A stretch of 64,000 nucleotides of DNA from Rhizobium redzepovicii (GCF_019793435.1 NZ_JAILYH010000008.1:248001-312000); one strand, 5' to 3'; counted from the first letter of the stretch, positions 53,738 to 63,870 are shown. The notes: generated from the letters alone by a model not told the origin. Translations and numbers: made by a program.

Positions 53738-55231
53738 ATGAACGACAAGACCGAAAACACCCTTTCCTCCGACGTGACTGAGGTGCGCGCCCAGAAGCTG
53801 AAGCTGCTGCGCGAGCAGATCGGCGACGTCTATCCGGCGCATTTCCACCGGACGCTGACCAATGCCGAGCTTGGCGCCAAGTACGAATCTCTGGAACCCG
53901 ACGTCGAGACGCAGGATGTCGTCACTGTCGCCGGCCGCGTCTATTCCTCGCGCAACTCCGGCATGTTCATGGATATTCATGACGCCTCCGGCAAGATCCA
54001 GATCTTCTCGCACAAGGACGTCACCGGCGAGGAAGCCCGCGCTTTGCTGCCGATGATCGACATCGGCGACATCATCGGCGTCACCGGCATCGTGCGCCGC
54101 ACCAAGCGCGGCGAGCTGACGATCAACGCCCAGAAGATCGAGATGCTGACCAAGTCGCTGCTGCCGATGCCCGAGAAATGGCACGGCCTCTCCGACATCG
54201 AGCTGCGTTATCGCAAGCGCCATCTCGACATCATGACCAACGAGGATTCGAAGCTTCGCTTCCAGCAGCGCTCGAAGATCGTCTCCGGCATCCGCCGCTT
54301 CATGGAGAATGACGGCTTCATGGAAGTCGAGACGCCGATGCTGCAATCGATCTATGGCGGCGCCACCGCCGAGCCGTTCAAGACGCATCACAACACGCTA
54401 AAGCTCGACATGTATCTGCGCATCGCGCCGGAACTGTTCCTGAAGCGCACGCTGGTCTCCGGCCTCACCGACAAGGTCTTCGAGATCAACCGCAACTTCC
54501 GCAACGAAGGCGTCTCCACCCGGCACAATCCCGAATTCACGATGATGGAGTGTTATTGGGCCTATGCCGATTACGAGGACATGATGGACCTCGTCGAGCG
54601 GCTGTTCGAAACCCTGGCGCTCTCCATTCATGGCACCGCCGAATTCGATTTCGGCGACAAGCAGCTGTCCTTCAAGGGTCCGTTCAAGCGCGTGCCGATG
54701 CCTGACGCCGTCAAGCAAGCGACCGGCATCGATTTCCTTGCGATCAAAACCGACGAGGAAGCACGCACTGCTGCCAAGGCTGTCGGCTTCGCGGTCGAGA
54801 AGGATTGGACCTGGGGCGAGTGCCTTGCCTTCATCTTCGAGGAAAAGGTTGAATCCACACTGATCCAGCCGTCCCATGTCACGCATTTCCCGAAGGACAT
54901 CTCGCCCTTCGCCAAGGAAGTGCCGGGCGAGCCGCGCCTGGTCGAGCGCTTCGAGACCTATTGCAACGCCTGGGAACTCGGCAACGCCTTCTCCGAGCTC
55001 AACGATCCCGAAGAGCAGCGCCGCCGCATGGTCGAGCAGCTCGAACAGGCCCATGCCCGCGGCGAAAAGGAAAAGCAGCTGGACGAGGAATTCCTCGACG
55101 CGATCGACCAGGGCATGCCCCCGGCGGGCGGCCTCGGCATCGGCGTCGACCGCCTGATCATGCTTTTGACCAACGCCCCGTCGATCCGCGACGTCATCCT
55201 CTTCCCAGCCCGCCGCAACAAGGCCGACTGA
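53738..55231 (+). CDS. lysS: Lysyl-tRNA synthetase (class II)
   Basis: This 497-residue class IIb enzyme has an OB-fold anticodon-binding domain (residues 55-150: VTVAGRVYSSRNSGMFMDIHD) and the catalytic motifs 1-3: FMEVETPMLQSIYGGA, FRNEGVSTRHNPEFTMMECYWAY and GLGIGVDRLIMLLT. It lies 109 bases after gltX on the same strand; a strong terminator follows. Confidence 0.95.
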   Translation: MNDKTENTLSSDVTEVRAQKLKLLREQIGDVYPAHFHRTLTNAELGAKYESLEPDVETQDVVTVAGRVYSSRNSGMFMDIHDASGKIQIFSHKDVTGEEARALLPMIDIGDIIGVTGIVRRTKRGELTINAQKIEMLTKSLLPMPEKWHGLSDIELRYRKRHLDIMTNEDSKLRFQQRSKIVSGIRRFMENDGFMEVETPMLQSIYGGATAEPFKTHHNTLKLDMYLRIAPELFLKRTLVSGLTDKVFEINRNFRNEGVSTRHNPEFTMMECYWAYADYEDMMDLVERLFETLALSIHGTAEFDFGDKQLSFKGPFKRVPMPDAVKQATGIDFLAIKTDEEARTAAKAVGFAVEKDWTWGECLAFIFEEKVESTLIQPSHVTHFPKDISPFAKEVPGEPRLVERFETYCNAWELGNAFSELNDPEEQRRRMVEQLEQAHARGEKEKQLDEEFLDAIDQGMPPAGGLGIGVDRLIMLLTNAPSIRDVILFPARRNKAD

Positions 55232-55255
55232 CGGGAATAAACGTCAAAACAAAAT

Positions 55256-55286
55256 AAGCGGAGTGCCGACCGGCGCTCCGCTTTTT
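55256..55286 (+). terminator. Rho-independent terminator after lysS
   Basis: AAGCGGAGTGCC pairs with GGCGCTCCGCTT through a 12-bp stem (one G-T pair) with a GACC loop, followed by TTTT. Confidence 0.92.
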
Positions 55287-55389
55287 AGAGCAATTCCAGG
55301 AAAAGTGCGAAGCGGTTATCCGTCCGGAATTGCGTTAAAATAAAAGCTTAGAGCGGTTCTGCGCTTCCGTGAAAAGCTAAACCGCTCTA
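55286..55389. repeat. Complete RIME1-type element
   Basis: The left palindrome (AGAGCAATTCCAG...CCGGAATTGCGTTAAA) and right palindrome (AGAGCGGTTCTGCGCTTCC...GAAAAGCTAAACCGCTCTA) match the two-arm layout of the Rhizobium-specific intergenic mosaic element. It is the most complete copy in the window and lies between the lysS terminator and a convergent gene. Confidence 0.88.
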
Positions 55390-55399
55390 TGCCTCTCGT

Positions 55400-56140
55400 T
55401 CAGTGGGTCTTTGGCGCTTCCGCCGGCGGTTCTTCAGCCGGTGCCTCGGCCACCACATCGGTGCCGGCGCCCTCGGCGGTCGGCACCGTTTCGCTTTCGG
55501 CGGCCGGTGCTGCGCCATGCGCGCCGCCTGCGGCCTTCTTGCCATTTTCCTCACTCTTGGTCGAGCCGACGGCGACCGGGTCGACGCAATCCTCGGGATC
55601 CTTGAAACCGGCGCTGATCATAGCGATCTCATCCACCGGCAGATCGATCCGCTCGCCGAAGAACAGCCCGTTTTCACTGGCCCTGCCGTCATAGTAGCGC
55701 GCGGTATAGGACTTGTCGTCGAGGCCGGGAACGGTCTTGTCGGGATGCGGGATATAGACGACATCGGCGCCGATTGCCCGGCCGCGAATGTCGGCGCGCA
55801 ATGTCGGGCCGTTCTCGTCGAGCACGACCACCTGGACCAGATCCGGTTTCTGCGCGGCATAAACCGCCTGGGCGACACGAAGCGCTGTCCTGACGCGGGT
55901 CATCCCGTCGGTCGGTTCGGTCTTGATGTATTTGCGCACCCAGATGTGGTTCTGCTTCCGGATCGTCACCAGATTGACGTCGCTGCATTCGAGTCCGTAG
56001 CCGCCACCGGCGGCACCGATCAGCCTGTCCTTGCCGACATAGACGGCCGCGCCGCCGGAAACGCCCGCCAGAAGAGCGACTCCACCGATGATGATTGCCA
56101 ATTTCCGGGAAGGCCGGAACATGCGCAGTAAGGCCTTCAC
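55400..56140 (-). CDS. Membrane-anchored protein of unknown function
   Basis: This 246-residue protein has one N-terminal helix (LAIIIGGVALLAGVSGGAAVYVG), a globular part (residues 45-185) with IWVRKYIKTEPTDGMTRVRTALRVAQAV, and an Ala/Pro/Glu-rich C-terminal tail. I do not recognise a characterised family. The C-terminal tail ends PAEEPPAEAPKTH. The start is a GTG at 56140 preceded by GGAG. It is divergent from the LysR gene. Confidence 0.75.
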   Translation of the reverse strand: MKALLRMFRPSRKLAIIIGGVALLAGVSGGAAVYVGKDRLIGAAGGGYGLECSDVNLVTIRKQNHIWVRKYIKTEPTDGMTRVRTALRVAQAVYAAQKPDLVQVVVLDENGPTLRADIRGRAIGADVVYIPHPDKTVPGLDDKSYTARYYDGRASENGLFFGERIDLPVDEIAMISAGFKDPEDCVDPVAVGSTKSEENGKKAAGGAHGAAPAAESETVPTAEGAGTDVVAEAPAEEPPAEAPKTH

Positions 56141-56319
56141 GCCAACTGCTCCGCCATCTGAAACTCCAACGCAGGACAAGTGCTGATAATGCTAAGGAAA
56201 TGACGTTTCCGAAAGTTTAAGTGAGGGTGCGAAGCCTGCGCCATTTTGAGAAAAGACCAAAAAAGGTCCGCTTTTTTCAGCCGCTTGCCACGGCCTGTTT
56301 CGCCATGCTCTAAACGCTG

Positions 56320-57228
56320 ATGGCCTTCACGCTTCGCCAGGTTCAATATTTTGTCGCCGTCGCCGAACAGGGCTCGGTAACGCGCGCCGCGCAGAACCTG
56401 TCGATCTCGCAATCCTCGGTGACGGAGGCGCTGAAAGAGCTTGAAACCGACCTCGGCGTTGCGCTCTTCGAGCGCCATCCGCGCGGCCTGACGATCACCC
56501 ATAACGGCCACCAGTTCCTGCGTCACGCGACGAAGATTCTGGCCTCCGTCTCCGATGCGCGCACCAGCTTTTCCGGCCAGCAAAGCGCGCTTTCCGGCAC
56601 GCTGAACATCGGCGTCACCTCGCTTGTCGCCGGCTATGTGCTCTCCGACCTCCTCGCGCGATACCGGCGCGCCTGCCCGGGCATCGAGGTCAGCGCCATC
56701 GAGGATAATGGCGGGTACCTCGAACATCTCCTGGTCGGCGGCGAACTCGACGTCGCCGTCATGGTGATCTCGAACCTGCGCGACCGCATGGCGCTGCAGG
56801 CCGAGATCCTCGAAACCTCGCCCTATCGGCTCTGGCTGCCGATGGGCCATCCGCTGGTATCGGCCGACATCATCTCGGTCGCCGACATCGCCCGCGAACC
56901 GCTGATCATGCTGACGGTCGACGAAATCGAGGAGAATACCGGCAAGCTGCTTTCGGCCCTCGGCGCCCGCCCGCACGTCGCCTTCCGCACCCGCTCGGTG
57001 GAAGCGGTGCGCAGCCTGGTTGCCACAGGCGCCGGCGTGGCGCTGCTGCCCGATCTCGTCTACCGCCCGTGGTCGCTCGAAGGCGACCGGATCGAAAGCC
57101 GCGACGTCTCCGGATCGTTGCCGGTCGTCCAGGTCGGCATGGTCTGGCGCAAGGGCTCCAGCCTGCCGCAGGCCGCACGCGATTTCGTCGGCATCGCCGA
57201 GAGTCTCCGCTCCGGCCGCATCCGCTGA
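56320..57228 (+). CDS. LysR-family regulator of the polyamine-type operon
   Basis: This 302-residue regulator has a helix-turn-helix (LRQVQYFVAVAEQGSVTRAAQNLSISQSSVTEAL) and a periplasmic-binding-like effector domain. It starts at ATG 56320 with no clear ribosome binding site. It is directly upstream of, and in line with, the putrescine-type ABC operon, which it probably regulates in response to a polyamine or its breakdown product. Confidence 0.88.
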   Translation: MAFTLRQVQYFVAVAEQGSVTRAAQNLSISQSSVTEALKELETDLGVALFERHPRGLTITHNGHQFLRHATKILASVSDARTSFSGQQSALSGTLNIGVTSLVAGYVLSDLLARYRRACPGIEVSAIEDNGGYLEHLLVGGELDVAVMVISNLRDRMALQAEILETSPYRLWLPMGHPLVSADIISVADIAREPLIMLTVDEIEENTGKLLSALGARPHVAFRTRSVEAVRSLVATGAGVALLPDLVYRPWSLEGDRIESRDVSGSLPVVQVGMVWRKGSSLPQAARDFVGIAESLRSGRIR

Positions 57229-57345
57229 TATCGGAATTTCCGATAACGCCTTTCTGATAAATGAATTTGCGAAAGCGGTTTTTTCGGCTCACCTTCTTCC
57301 TAGGGAACAAACCGCCACGGAAAGTGGCACCAGACCGGGAGACTG

Positions 57346-58509
57346 ATGATGACGCATCTCTTGAAATCCTGCACGGCAGGACTCGCCTGCCTGAGCTTCG
57401 CGACACAGGTGATCGCCGCCGAACCGCTGAAGGCGCTCGGCAAGGGCGAAGGAGCAGTCAGCATCGTCGCCTGGGCCGGCTATATCGAACGCGGCGAGAC
57501 CGACAAGAACTATGACTGGGTCACCGATTTCGAAAAGGAGACGGGCTGCAAGGTCTCCGTCAAGACCGCCGCCACCTCGGATGAAATGGTATCGCTGATG
57601 AACGAGGGCGGCTTCGACCTTGTCACGGCATCGGGCGACGCATCGCTGCGCCTCATCGCCGGCAAACGTGTCCAGCCGATCAACACCGATCTGATCCCGA
57701 GCTTCAAGACCGTCGACGAGCGCCTGCAGAAAGGCCCGTGGTATACGGTCGGCGACGTGCATTACGGCGTGCCCTATCTCTGGGGGCCGAATGTGCTGAT
57801 GTATAATACCGACGCCTTCAAGGACAAGGCGCCGACCAGCTGGAACGTCGTCTTCGAGGAGCAGACCCTGCCGGACGGCAAGTCGAACAAGGGCCGCGTC
57901 CAGGCCTATGACGGCGCGATCTATCTCGCCGACGCCGCCCTCTATCTGATGGCCCACAAGCCGGATCTGGGCATCAAGGATCCTTACGAACTGACCGAAG
58001 ACCAGTACAAGGCGGCCCTCGACCTGCTGCGCGGCCAGCGCAAGCTCGTCTCCCGCTACTGGCACGATGCAATGATCCAGATCGACGACTTCAAGAACGA
58101 AGGCGTCGTCGCTTCCGGTTCCTGGCCCTTCCAGGTGAACCTGCTGCAGGCCGACAAGCAGAAGATCGCCTCCACCTTCCCGGATGAAGGCGTCACCGGC
58201 TGGGCCGACACCACCATGCTGCACGCCGACAGCGAACACCCGAACTGCGCCTATATGTGGATGGAACATTCGCTGCAGGCCAAGGTCCAGGGCGACGCCG
58301 CCGCCTGGTTCGGCGCTGTCCCCTCGGTTCCCGCCGCCTGCAAGGGCAACGAATTGATGGGCGACGCCGGCTGCGCCACCAACGGCTTCGATCACTTCGA
58401 CAAGATCAAGTTCTGGAAAACCCCGGTCGCCAAATGCGCGACACAGAGCGAATGCGTGCCCTATCATCGCTGGGTGTCGGATTATATTGGCGTGATTGGC
58501 GGACGGTAA
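57346..58509 (+). CDS. Polyamine-type ABC transporter substrate-binding protein (YdcS/PotD-like)
   Basis: This 387-residue periplasmic protein has a signal peptide (residues 1-25) and a type II binding fold: GAVSIVAWAGYIERG, GVPYLWGPNVLMYNTDAF and SWPFQVNLLQADKQK. The pattern fits spermidine/putrescine binding proteins of the YdcS branch. A 32-base inverted repeat separates it from the ATPase gene, probably letting this gene be expressed at a higher level. Confidence 0.9.
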   Translation: MMTHLLKSCTAGLACLSFATQVIAAEPLKALGKGEGAVSIVAWAGYIERGETDKNYDWVTDFEKETGCKVSVKTAATSDEMVSLMNEGGFDLVTASGDASLRLIAGKRVQPINTDLIPSFKTVDERLQKGPWYTVGDVHYGVPYLWGPNVLMYNTDAFKDKAPTSWNVVFEEQTLPDGKSNKGRVQAYDGAIYLADAALYLMAHKPDLGIKDPYELTEDQYKAALDLLRGQRKLVSRYWHDAMIQIDDFKNEGVVASGSWPFQVNLLQADKQKIASTFPDEGVTGWADTTMLHADSEHPNCAYMWMEHSLQAKVQGDAAAWFGAVPSVPAACKGNELMGDAGCATNGFDHFDKIKFWKTPVAKCATQSECVPYHRWVSDYIGVIGGR

Positions 58510-58531
58510 TAGCCAGGTCAGCTTGTGTGGT

Positions 58532-58680
58532 TGAAGACCCCGCCCCGAACCCCTCCCCACAAGCGGGAGGGGCGACAAGTGGCACCGCCGAATCCTGCCG
58601 AAACACCAAGGTATTTGCGAAACGGTACGGCAGGTTAAGCCCCTCCCCCTTGTGGGGAGGGGTTTGGGGCGGGGTCTTCA
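58532..58680. repeat. Large inverted repeat inside the ABC operon
   Basis: Arms of 32 bases (58532-58563 and 58649-58680) match at 31 positions; they begin TGAAGACCCCGCCCC and end ...GGGGCGGGGTCTTCA. An inner CCTCCCC...GGGGAGG hairpin is nested. It lies between the binding-protein and ATPase genes. Confidence 0.9.
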
Positions 58681-58729
58681 CTGGCCAAGACCAAAGCCCT
58701 CTATGAACATGAAAGGCCCGGAGCTCCCA

Positions 58730-59716
58730 ATGACGTCAGCCGTCCGCTTCCAGCAGGTATCGCGCCATTTTGGCCAGGTTCGCGCCGTCGACGGCGTCGA
58801 TCTCGAGATCGCGCCGGGCGAATTCTTCGCCATGCTCGGTCCGTCCGGCTCCGGCAAGACGACGTGCCTGAGATTGATCGCCGGCTTCGAGCAGCCGAGT
58901 GCCGGCCATATCCAGATCTTCGGCGAGACGGCCGACGGCGTTCCGCCCTATCGCCGCAACGTCAACACTGTGTTCCAGGACTACGCGCTCTTCCCGCATC
59001 TGAACATTCTCGACAATGTCGCCTACGGGCTGATGGTCAAGGGCGTCGGCAAGGCGGAGCGGATGAAGGCGGCGGGCGATGCCCTGGAGCTTGTCAAGCT
59101 GCCGGGCTATGGCGCACGCCGCCCCGGTCAGCTGTCCGGCGGCCAGCGGCAGCGCGTGGCACTCGCCCGCGCCCTCGTCAACAAGCCGAAGGTGCTGCTG
59201 CTCGACGAGCCGCTCGGCGCGCTGGACCTGAAACTGCGCGAGCAGATGCAGGAGGAGTTGAAGAGCCTGCAGCGCGCGCTCGGCATCACCTTCGTCTTCG
59301 TGACGCATGATCAGGGCGAAGCATTGTCCATGGCCGATCGTGTCGCCGTCTTCAACAATGGCAACATCGTCCAGGAAGGCACGCCGCAGGATATCTACCG
59401 CCGCCCGAAGACCCGCTTCGTCGCCGATTTCGTCGGCTCCTCGAATGTTATCGCGCCGGAGCTGATGGCCGCGCTCGGCGGCGAGAAACGCTGGGCGAGC
59501 TTGCGGCCCGAAGCGATCCGCCTGGCAGGCGACGGCATCGAGGCCACAGTCGAACATGCGAGTTTCCTCGGTGCCGCCACCCGTCTCGGCGTCGATCTCA
59601 GGGGCAGCCGGCTGCATGTGATGCTGCCGGCTGGCGCGCCTGTGCCTGATGTCGGCACCGGTATCCGCCTCGCCTGGCAGCCTGCCGATATCCATTACAT
59701 GGACGATGCGGCATGA
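58730..59716 (+). CDS. Polyamine-type ABC transporter ATP-binding protein (PotA/YdcT-like)
   Basis: This 328-residue ATPase has a Walker A GPSGSGKTT, Q-loop VFQDYALFPHL, signature LSGGQRQRVALARAL, Walker B VLLLDEPLGALD and a C-terminal TOBE-type domain (LRPEAIRLAGDGIEATVE). ATG 58730 follows GGAG; earlier in-frame codons lie in the repeat. It overlaps the first permease gene by four bases. Confidence 0.92.
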   Translation: MTSAVRFQQVSRHFGQVRAVDGVDLEIAPGEFFAMLGPSGSGKTTCLRLIAGFEQPSAGHIQIFGETADGVPPYRRNVNTVFQDYALFPHLNILDNVAYGLMVKGVGKAERMKAAGDALELVKLPGYGARRPGQLSGGQRQRVALARALVNKPKVLLLDEPLGALDLKLREQMQEELKSLQRALGITFVFVTHDQGEALSMADRVAVFNNGNIVQEGTPQDIYRRPKTRFVADFVGSSNVIAPELMAALGGEKRWASLRPEAIRLAGDGIEATVEHASFLGAATRLGVDLRGSRLHVMLPAGAPVPDVGTGIRLAWQPADIHYMDDAA

Positions 59717-60675
59717 CAGCGCTCACCATCTCCAACGCCAAGACATCGATCCTTCCCGGCCGCAGCGGTTTCTTCGGCCGGATGTCGGATGTCTTCTGGC
59801 GGCACCCGAAGTTGTTGCTTTTCCTGATGCTGACGCCGCCGCTGCTCTGGCTCGGCATCATCTACATCGGCTCGCTGATCGCCCTGCTCTTGCAGAGCTT
59901 CTTTTCGATCGACGATTTTTCCGGCCTGGTAAATTACGAATTCACACTCTCGACCTACGCCCAGTTGCTGAGCCCGACGAATTTCGACATCATCATCCGC
60001 ACGGTCGTGATGGCCGCGCTCGTCACCATCGCTTCCGCACTGATCGCCTTTCCGATCGCCTATTACGCGGCACGTTATGCGCAAGGCAAATGGAAGGTAC
60101 TCTTCTATCTCGGCGTCATGTTGCCGCTCTGGTCGAGCTATCTCGTCAAGGTGTACGCCTGGAAGCTGATCCTCGCCAAGGAAGGCATCCTCACCTGGAT
60201 CTTCGAGAGGCTACATCTCTCCTGGCTGCTCGACGGCATCCTCAATCTGCCCGTCGTCGGCGGCAATTCGCTCTCGGTGAGCTACCTTGGCACCTTCATC
60301 GTCTTCGTCTACATCTGGCTTCCCTATATGATCCTGCCGACGCAGGCGGCCCTCGAACGTGTGCCAGGCAACCTGATCGAGGCCTCGGCCGATCTCGGCG
60401 CCACGCCGCGCCAGACCTTCCGCACCGTGCTGCTGCCCTTGGCGCTGCCCGGCATCGTCGCCGGTTCGATCTTCACCTTCTCGCTGACATTGGGCGACTA
60501 CATCATCCCGCAGATCATCGGCTCGTCCAGGCTGTTCATCGGCCAGGCCGTCTACGCCCAGCAGGGAACCGCCGGCAACGTGCCGCTCGCTGCCGCCTTC
60601 TCCGTCGTGCCGATCGTCATCATGGCGCTTTACCTGTCGCTCGCCAAAAAGCTGGGGGCCTTCGATGCGCTCTGA
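59713..60675 (+). CDS. Polyamine-type ABC transporter permease (PotB/YdcU-like)
   Basis: This 320-residue membrane protein has six or seven helices and the EAA loop [27 protein letters not shown] near residue 220. It overlaps the ATPase gene by four bases and the second permease gene by 11 bases, so all are translated together. Confidence 0.92.
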   Translation: MTALTISNAKTSILPGRSGFFGRMSDVFWRHPKLLLFLMLTPPLLWLGIIYIGSLIALLLQSFFSIDDFSGLVNYEFTLSTYAQLLSPTNFDIIIRTVVMAALVTIASALIAFPIAYYAARYAQGKWKVLFYLGVMLPLWSSYLVKVYAWKLILAKEGILTWIFERLHLSWLLDGILNLPVVGGNSLSVSYLGTFIVFVYIWLPYMILPTQAALERVPGNLIEASADLGATPRQTFRTVLLPLALPGIVAGSIFTFSLTLGDYIIPQIIGSSRLFIGQAVYAQQGTAGNVPLAAAFSVVPIVIMALYLSLAKKLGAFDAL

Positions 60676-61477
60676 CCTCAAGAGATCGCCGCTGCCCTTG
60701 AAGATCGCTGCCACCGGCGGGCTGCTCTTCCTGCACCTGCCGATCCTGCTGATCTTCGTCTATGCCTTCACCATCGAGGAGAAGAGCTATCAATGGCCGC
60801 CGCCCGGCCTGACGCTGCAATGGTTCGCTGTCGCCTGGAATCGGCCGGACGTCTGGTCGGCGCTTGGCCTTTCCGTGCAGGTCGCCGTCATCGCCAGCGC
60901 GATCGCGCTCATCCTCGGCACACTCTGCGCGGCTGCCGTCAGCCAGACGAAGTTCTTCGGCCGCGAGGCGATCTCACTGCTGGTCATCCTGCCGATCGCG
61001 CTTCCCGGCATCATCACCGGCATTGCGCTGCGCTCCGCCTTCAGTCTGTTCGACATCCCCTTTTCGGTCTGGACCATCGTGCTCGGCCACGCCACCTTCT
61101 GCGTGGTCGTCGTCTACAACAATGCGGTCGCCCGCTTCCGGCGCACCTCCGGCTCGCTGATCGAGGCGTCGATGGATCTCGGCGCCGACGGCTTCCAGAC
61201 CTTCCGCCATGTCATCCTGCCGAATATCGGCACCGCCCTTCTCGCTGGCGGCATGCTGGCTTTCGCATTGTCCTTCGACGAGGTCATCGTCACCACCTTC
61301 ACTGGGGGCCAGCAATCGACTCTGCCGATCTGGATGCTCGAAGAGCTCATCCGCCCGCGCCAGCGGCCCGTCACCAATGTGGTCGCCATGCTCGTGGTGC
61401 TCGTCACCTTTCTGCCGATCCTGGCAGCCTATTACCTCACCCGCGACGGCGACCAGATTGCCGGCGCTGGCAAATAA
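60665..61477 (+). CDS. Polyamine-type ABC transporter permease (PotC/YdcV-like)
   Basis: This 270-residue membrane protein has six helices and the EAA loop [26 protein letters not shown] near residue 165. It is the second permease of the system and precedes the aldehyde dehydrogenase gene by 13 bases. Confidence 0.92.
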   Translation: MRSDLKRSPLPLKIAATGGLLFLHLPILLIFVYAFTIEEKSYQWPPPGLTLQWFAVAWNRPDVWSALGLSVQVAVIASAIALILGTLCAAAVSQTKFFGREAISLLVILPIALPGIITGIALRSAFSLFDIPFSVWTIVLGHATFCVVVVYNNAVARFRRTSGSLIEASMDLGADGFQTFRHVILPNIGTALLAGGMLAFALSFDEVIVTTFTGGQQSTLPIWMLEELIRPRQRPVTNVVAMLVVLVTFLPILAAYYLTRDGDQIAGAGK

Positions 61478-61490
61478 CAGGGAGAACATC

Positions 61491-62918
61491 ATGGATACGC
61501 AGATGCTGATCGGTTCCCGCTTCGAAAACGGCACGGAGACGGAAGAGCACATCCTGAACCCGAAGACCGGCGAGACGGTGATCGACCTTCCCGAGGCCTC
61601 GCTCTCCCAGGTCGACGCCGCCGTCGATGCCGCCGAAAAAGCCTTCAGGAGCTGGTCGCAGACGACGCCGGGCGAACGTTCCGGCTACCTCCTGAAGATC
61701 GCCGACGCCATCGAAAAGGATGCCGCCGGCTTCGCCACGCTGGAGGCGCTGAACTGCGGCAAACCGATCAATTCAGTGCTCAACGATGAAATTCCGGCTA
61801 TCGTCGATTGTTATCGCTTCTTCGCCGGCGCCGTGCGCAATCTGCACGCACCGGCCGCCGGCGAATATCTGCCCGGTCACACCTCGATGATCCGTCGCGA
61901 TCCGATCGGCATCGTTGGCTCGATCGCGCCGTGGAACTATCCGCTGATGATGATGGCCTGGAAGCTGGCCCCGGCGATCGCCGGCGGCAATACCGTCGTC
62001 TTCAAGCCCTCGGAGCAGACGCCGCTGACGGCACTGAAGATGGCCAAGCTGCTTTCCGAAATCCTGCCCGAAGGCGTCGTCAACGTCATCCTCGGCCGCG
62101 GCGAGAGCGTCGGCAACGCGCTGATCAATCATGCCAAGATCGGCATGGTCTCGATCACGGGCGATGTCGCCACCGGCAAAAAGGTGCTGCAGGCTGCCGC
62201 CAAGACGGTCAAGCGCACCCACCTGGAACTCGGCGGCAAGGCCCCCGTCATCGTCTTCGACGATGCCGATATCGACGCCGTCGTGTCAGGCATCCGCACC
62301 TTCGGCTATTACAATGCCGGCCAGGACTGCACGGCCGCCTGCCGCATCTATGCCGATGCCAGGGTCTACGACAATTTCGTCGCCGATCTTTCCTCGGCGG
62401 TATCGAGCATCCGCTTCAACCAGGCCGACGATACTCAAAACGAGATCGGTCCGCTGATCTCCAGGCGCCAGCGCGACCGCGTCGAAAGCTTCGTCGCCCG
62501 CGCTTCCGAGCACAAGCACATGGAGGTCACCACCGGCGGCAAGGTCTCGGGCGACAAGGGCTTCTTCTTCACCCCGACGGTCATTGCTGGCGCCCTGCAG
62601 GACGACGAGATCGTCCGCCGCGAGGTCTTCGGCCCGGTCGTCTCGGTCACCCGCTTTTCCGATGCCGACGATGCCGTCGCCTGGGCAAACGACAGCGATT
62701 ACGGCCTCGCCTCCTCGGTCTGGACCAAGGATATTGGCCGCGGCATGAAGACGGCCGCCCGGCTGCAATATGGCTGCACCTGGATCAACACGCATTTCAT
62801 GCTGGTCAACGAAATGCCGCATGGCGGTCTGAAACAATCGGGCTACGGCAAGGACATGTCGACCTACGCGCTGGAGGATTACACCGCCGTGCGCCATGTG
62901 ATGATCAATCACGGCTGA
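61491..62918 (+). CDS. Gamma-aminobutyraldehyde dehydrogenase (YdcW/PatD-like)
   Basis: This 475-residue NAD-dependent aldehyde dehydrogenase has the catalytic Cys in [17 protein letters not shown] and the Glu in HLELGGKAP, with [30 protein letters not shown] for the cofactor region. The exact QDCTAACR segment is typical of YdcW, which oxidises 4-aminobutanal from putrescine to GABA. Its place after a polyamine-type transporter supports this. ATG 61491 follows GGGAGAA. Confidence 0.93.
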   Translation: MDTQMLIGSRFENGTETEEHILNPKTGETVIDLPEASLSQVDAAVDAAEKAFRSWSQTTPGERSGYLLKIADAIEKDAAGFATLEALNCGKPINSVLNDEIPAIVDCYRFFAGAVRNLHAPAAGEYLPGHTSMIRRDPIGIVGSIAPWNYPLMMMAWKLAPAIAGGNTVVFKPSEQTPLTALKMAKLLSEILPEGVVNVILGRGESVGNALINHAKIGMVSITGDVATGKKVLQAAAKTVKRTHLELGGKAPVIVFDDADIDAVVSGIRTFGYYNAGQDCTAACRIYADARVYDNFVADLSSAVSSIRFNQADDTQNEIGPLISRRQRDRVESFVARASEHKHMEVTTGGKVSGDKGFFFTPTVIAGALQDDEIVRREVFGPVVSVTRFSDADDAVAWANDSDYGLASSVWTKDIGRGMKTAARLQYGCTWINTHFMLVNEMPHGGLKQSGYGKDMSTYALEDYTAVRHVMINHG

Positions 62919-62924
62919 CCTTCG

Positions 62925-62960
62925 TTAGAGCATGATGTTTCTCATGACATCATGCTCTAA
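62925..62960. repeat. Palindrome after the dehydrogenase gene
   Basis: TTAGAGCATGATGT and ACATCATGCTCTAA are perfect 14-base arms with an eight-base loop, followed by CTCTTTAATTT. It is related to the repeat at 51016 and could act as the operon terminator. Confidence 0.8.
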
Positions 62961-63059
62961 CTCTTTAATTTAGAACAGGATTCGGAGGGAAACCCAGACC
63001 CCACGATCCGTCGTTGCCGGCGGAGATGGGCGTTCTGCATTGGTTCGCCCCGGCGGATC

Positions 63060-63683
63060 TCAGGCTGTGTGGTTATAAAGCGCCAGCAATTGACCGCCGC
63101 CGCTCCAGATCATGTCGATCGCGACATAGACGATGATCGCAAGGCCGAACCAACCGATCCACCGATAGCAGTTGAGCAGCCTGGCGACGAAATTCGACGC
63201 GACGCCCATCAATAGCACCGAGAGGATCAGCCCGAAGATCAGCGCGCTCATATTGTCCTTGGCCGCCCCGGCGACGGCGAGCACATTGTCGAGCGACATC
63301 GAGACGTCGGCGAAGATGATCTGGCCAATCGCCTGCCGGAAGAGTTTCGGCTTGATATGCACGACGGCTTCGCCGGCATGAGCCCCCTCCGCGCCCTCCG
63401 AAATGAGCTCGCGGCCCATCGTCCAGCAGATCCAGAGCAGCATCAGGCCGCCGGCGAGCGTGATGCCGGTAATCGCCAGAAGCTTGGCGGCGATGACCGC
63501 GAAGACAATGCGGATGACGGCGGCCGCCGCGATACCGACGGCGATCGCCTTGCCGCGCAGCTCGCTGACGAGGCCGGCGGCAGCCATGCCGATGACGATG
63601 ACATTGTCTCCCGACAGCAGGAGATTGATCATGATCACTTCGAAATAGGCGGAAAACGTATGCTGATCCAGAAAAGCTGGCAT
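63060..63683 (-). CDS. TerC-family membrane protein (second copy)
   Basis: This 207-residue protein has seven helices, an early INLLLSGDNVIVIGMA motif and later IIFADVSMSLDNVLAVAG, with the conserved Asp residues that are thought to handle a metal ion. It is shorter than the copy at 51182, of the YjbE-like branch. I prefer ATG 63683. Longer frames with ATG 63770 or GTG would read through a RIME-like repeat and add an unlikely N-terminus. Confidence 0.82.
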   Translation of the reverse strand: MPAFLDQHTFSAYFEVIMINLLLSGDNVIVIGMAAAGLVSELRGKAIAVGIAAAAVIRIVFAVIAAKLLAITGITLAGGLMLLWICWTMGRELISEGAEGAHAGEAVVHIKPKLFRQAIGQIIFADVSMSLDNVLAVAGAAKDNMSALIFGLILSVLLMGVASNFVARLLNCYRWIGWFGLAIIVYVAIDMIWSGGGQLLALYNHTA

Positions 63684-63766
63684 GGTGATCGAGCTTTCAT
63701 CGACGGGGCAATCGACAGTCTCTTCAAACAGATCGGACAGGCTTTGAAAAGACCCGTATTCCCAAT

Positions 63767-63870
63767 GCATGTCGCCCGGAAGTGTGCAGCGGTTCCGGGA
63801 AATAACGACATGCATAAAAACAGAGGACTAAAGCGCGTCGCATGAATCGAATTCGATGCGGCGCGCTTTA
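63767..63870. repeat. RIME-like palindromic repeat
   Basis: GCATGTCGCCCGGAAGTGTGCAGCGG...ACGACATGC and AAAGCGCGTCGCATGAATC...GATGCGGCGCGCTTT match the two halves of the element at 19033. It lies upstream of the second TerC gene. Confidence 0.85.
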
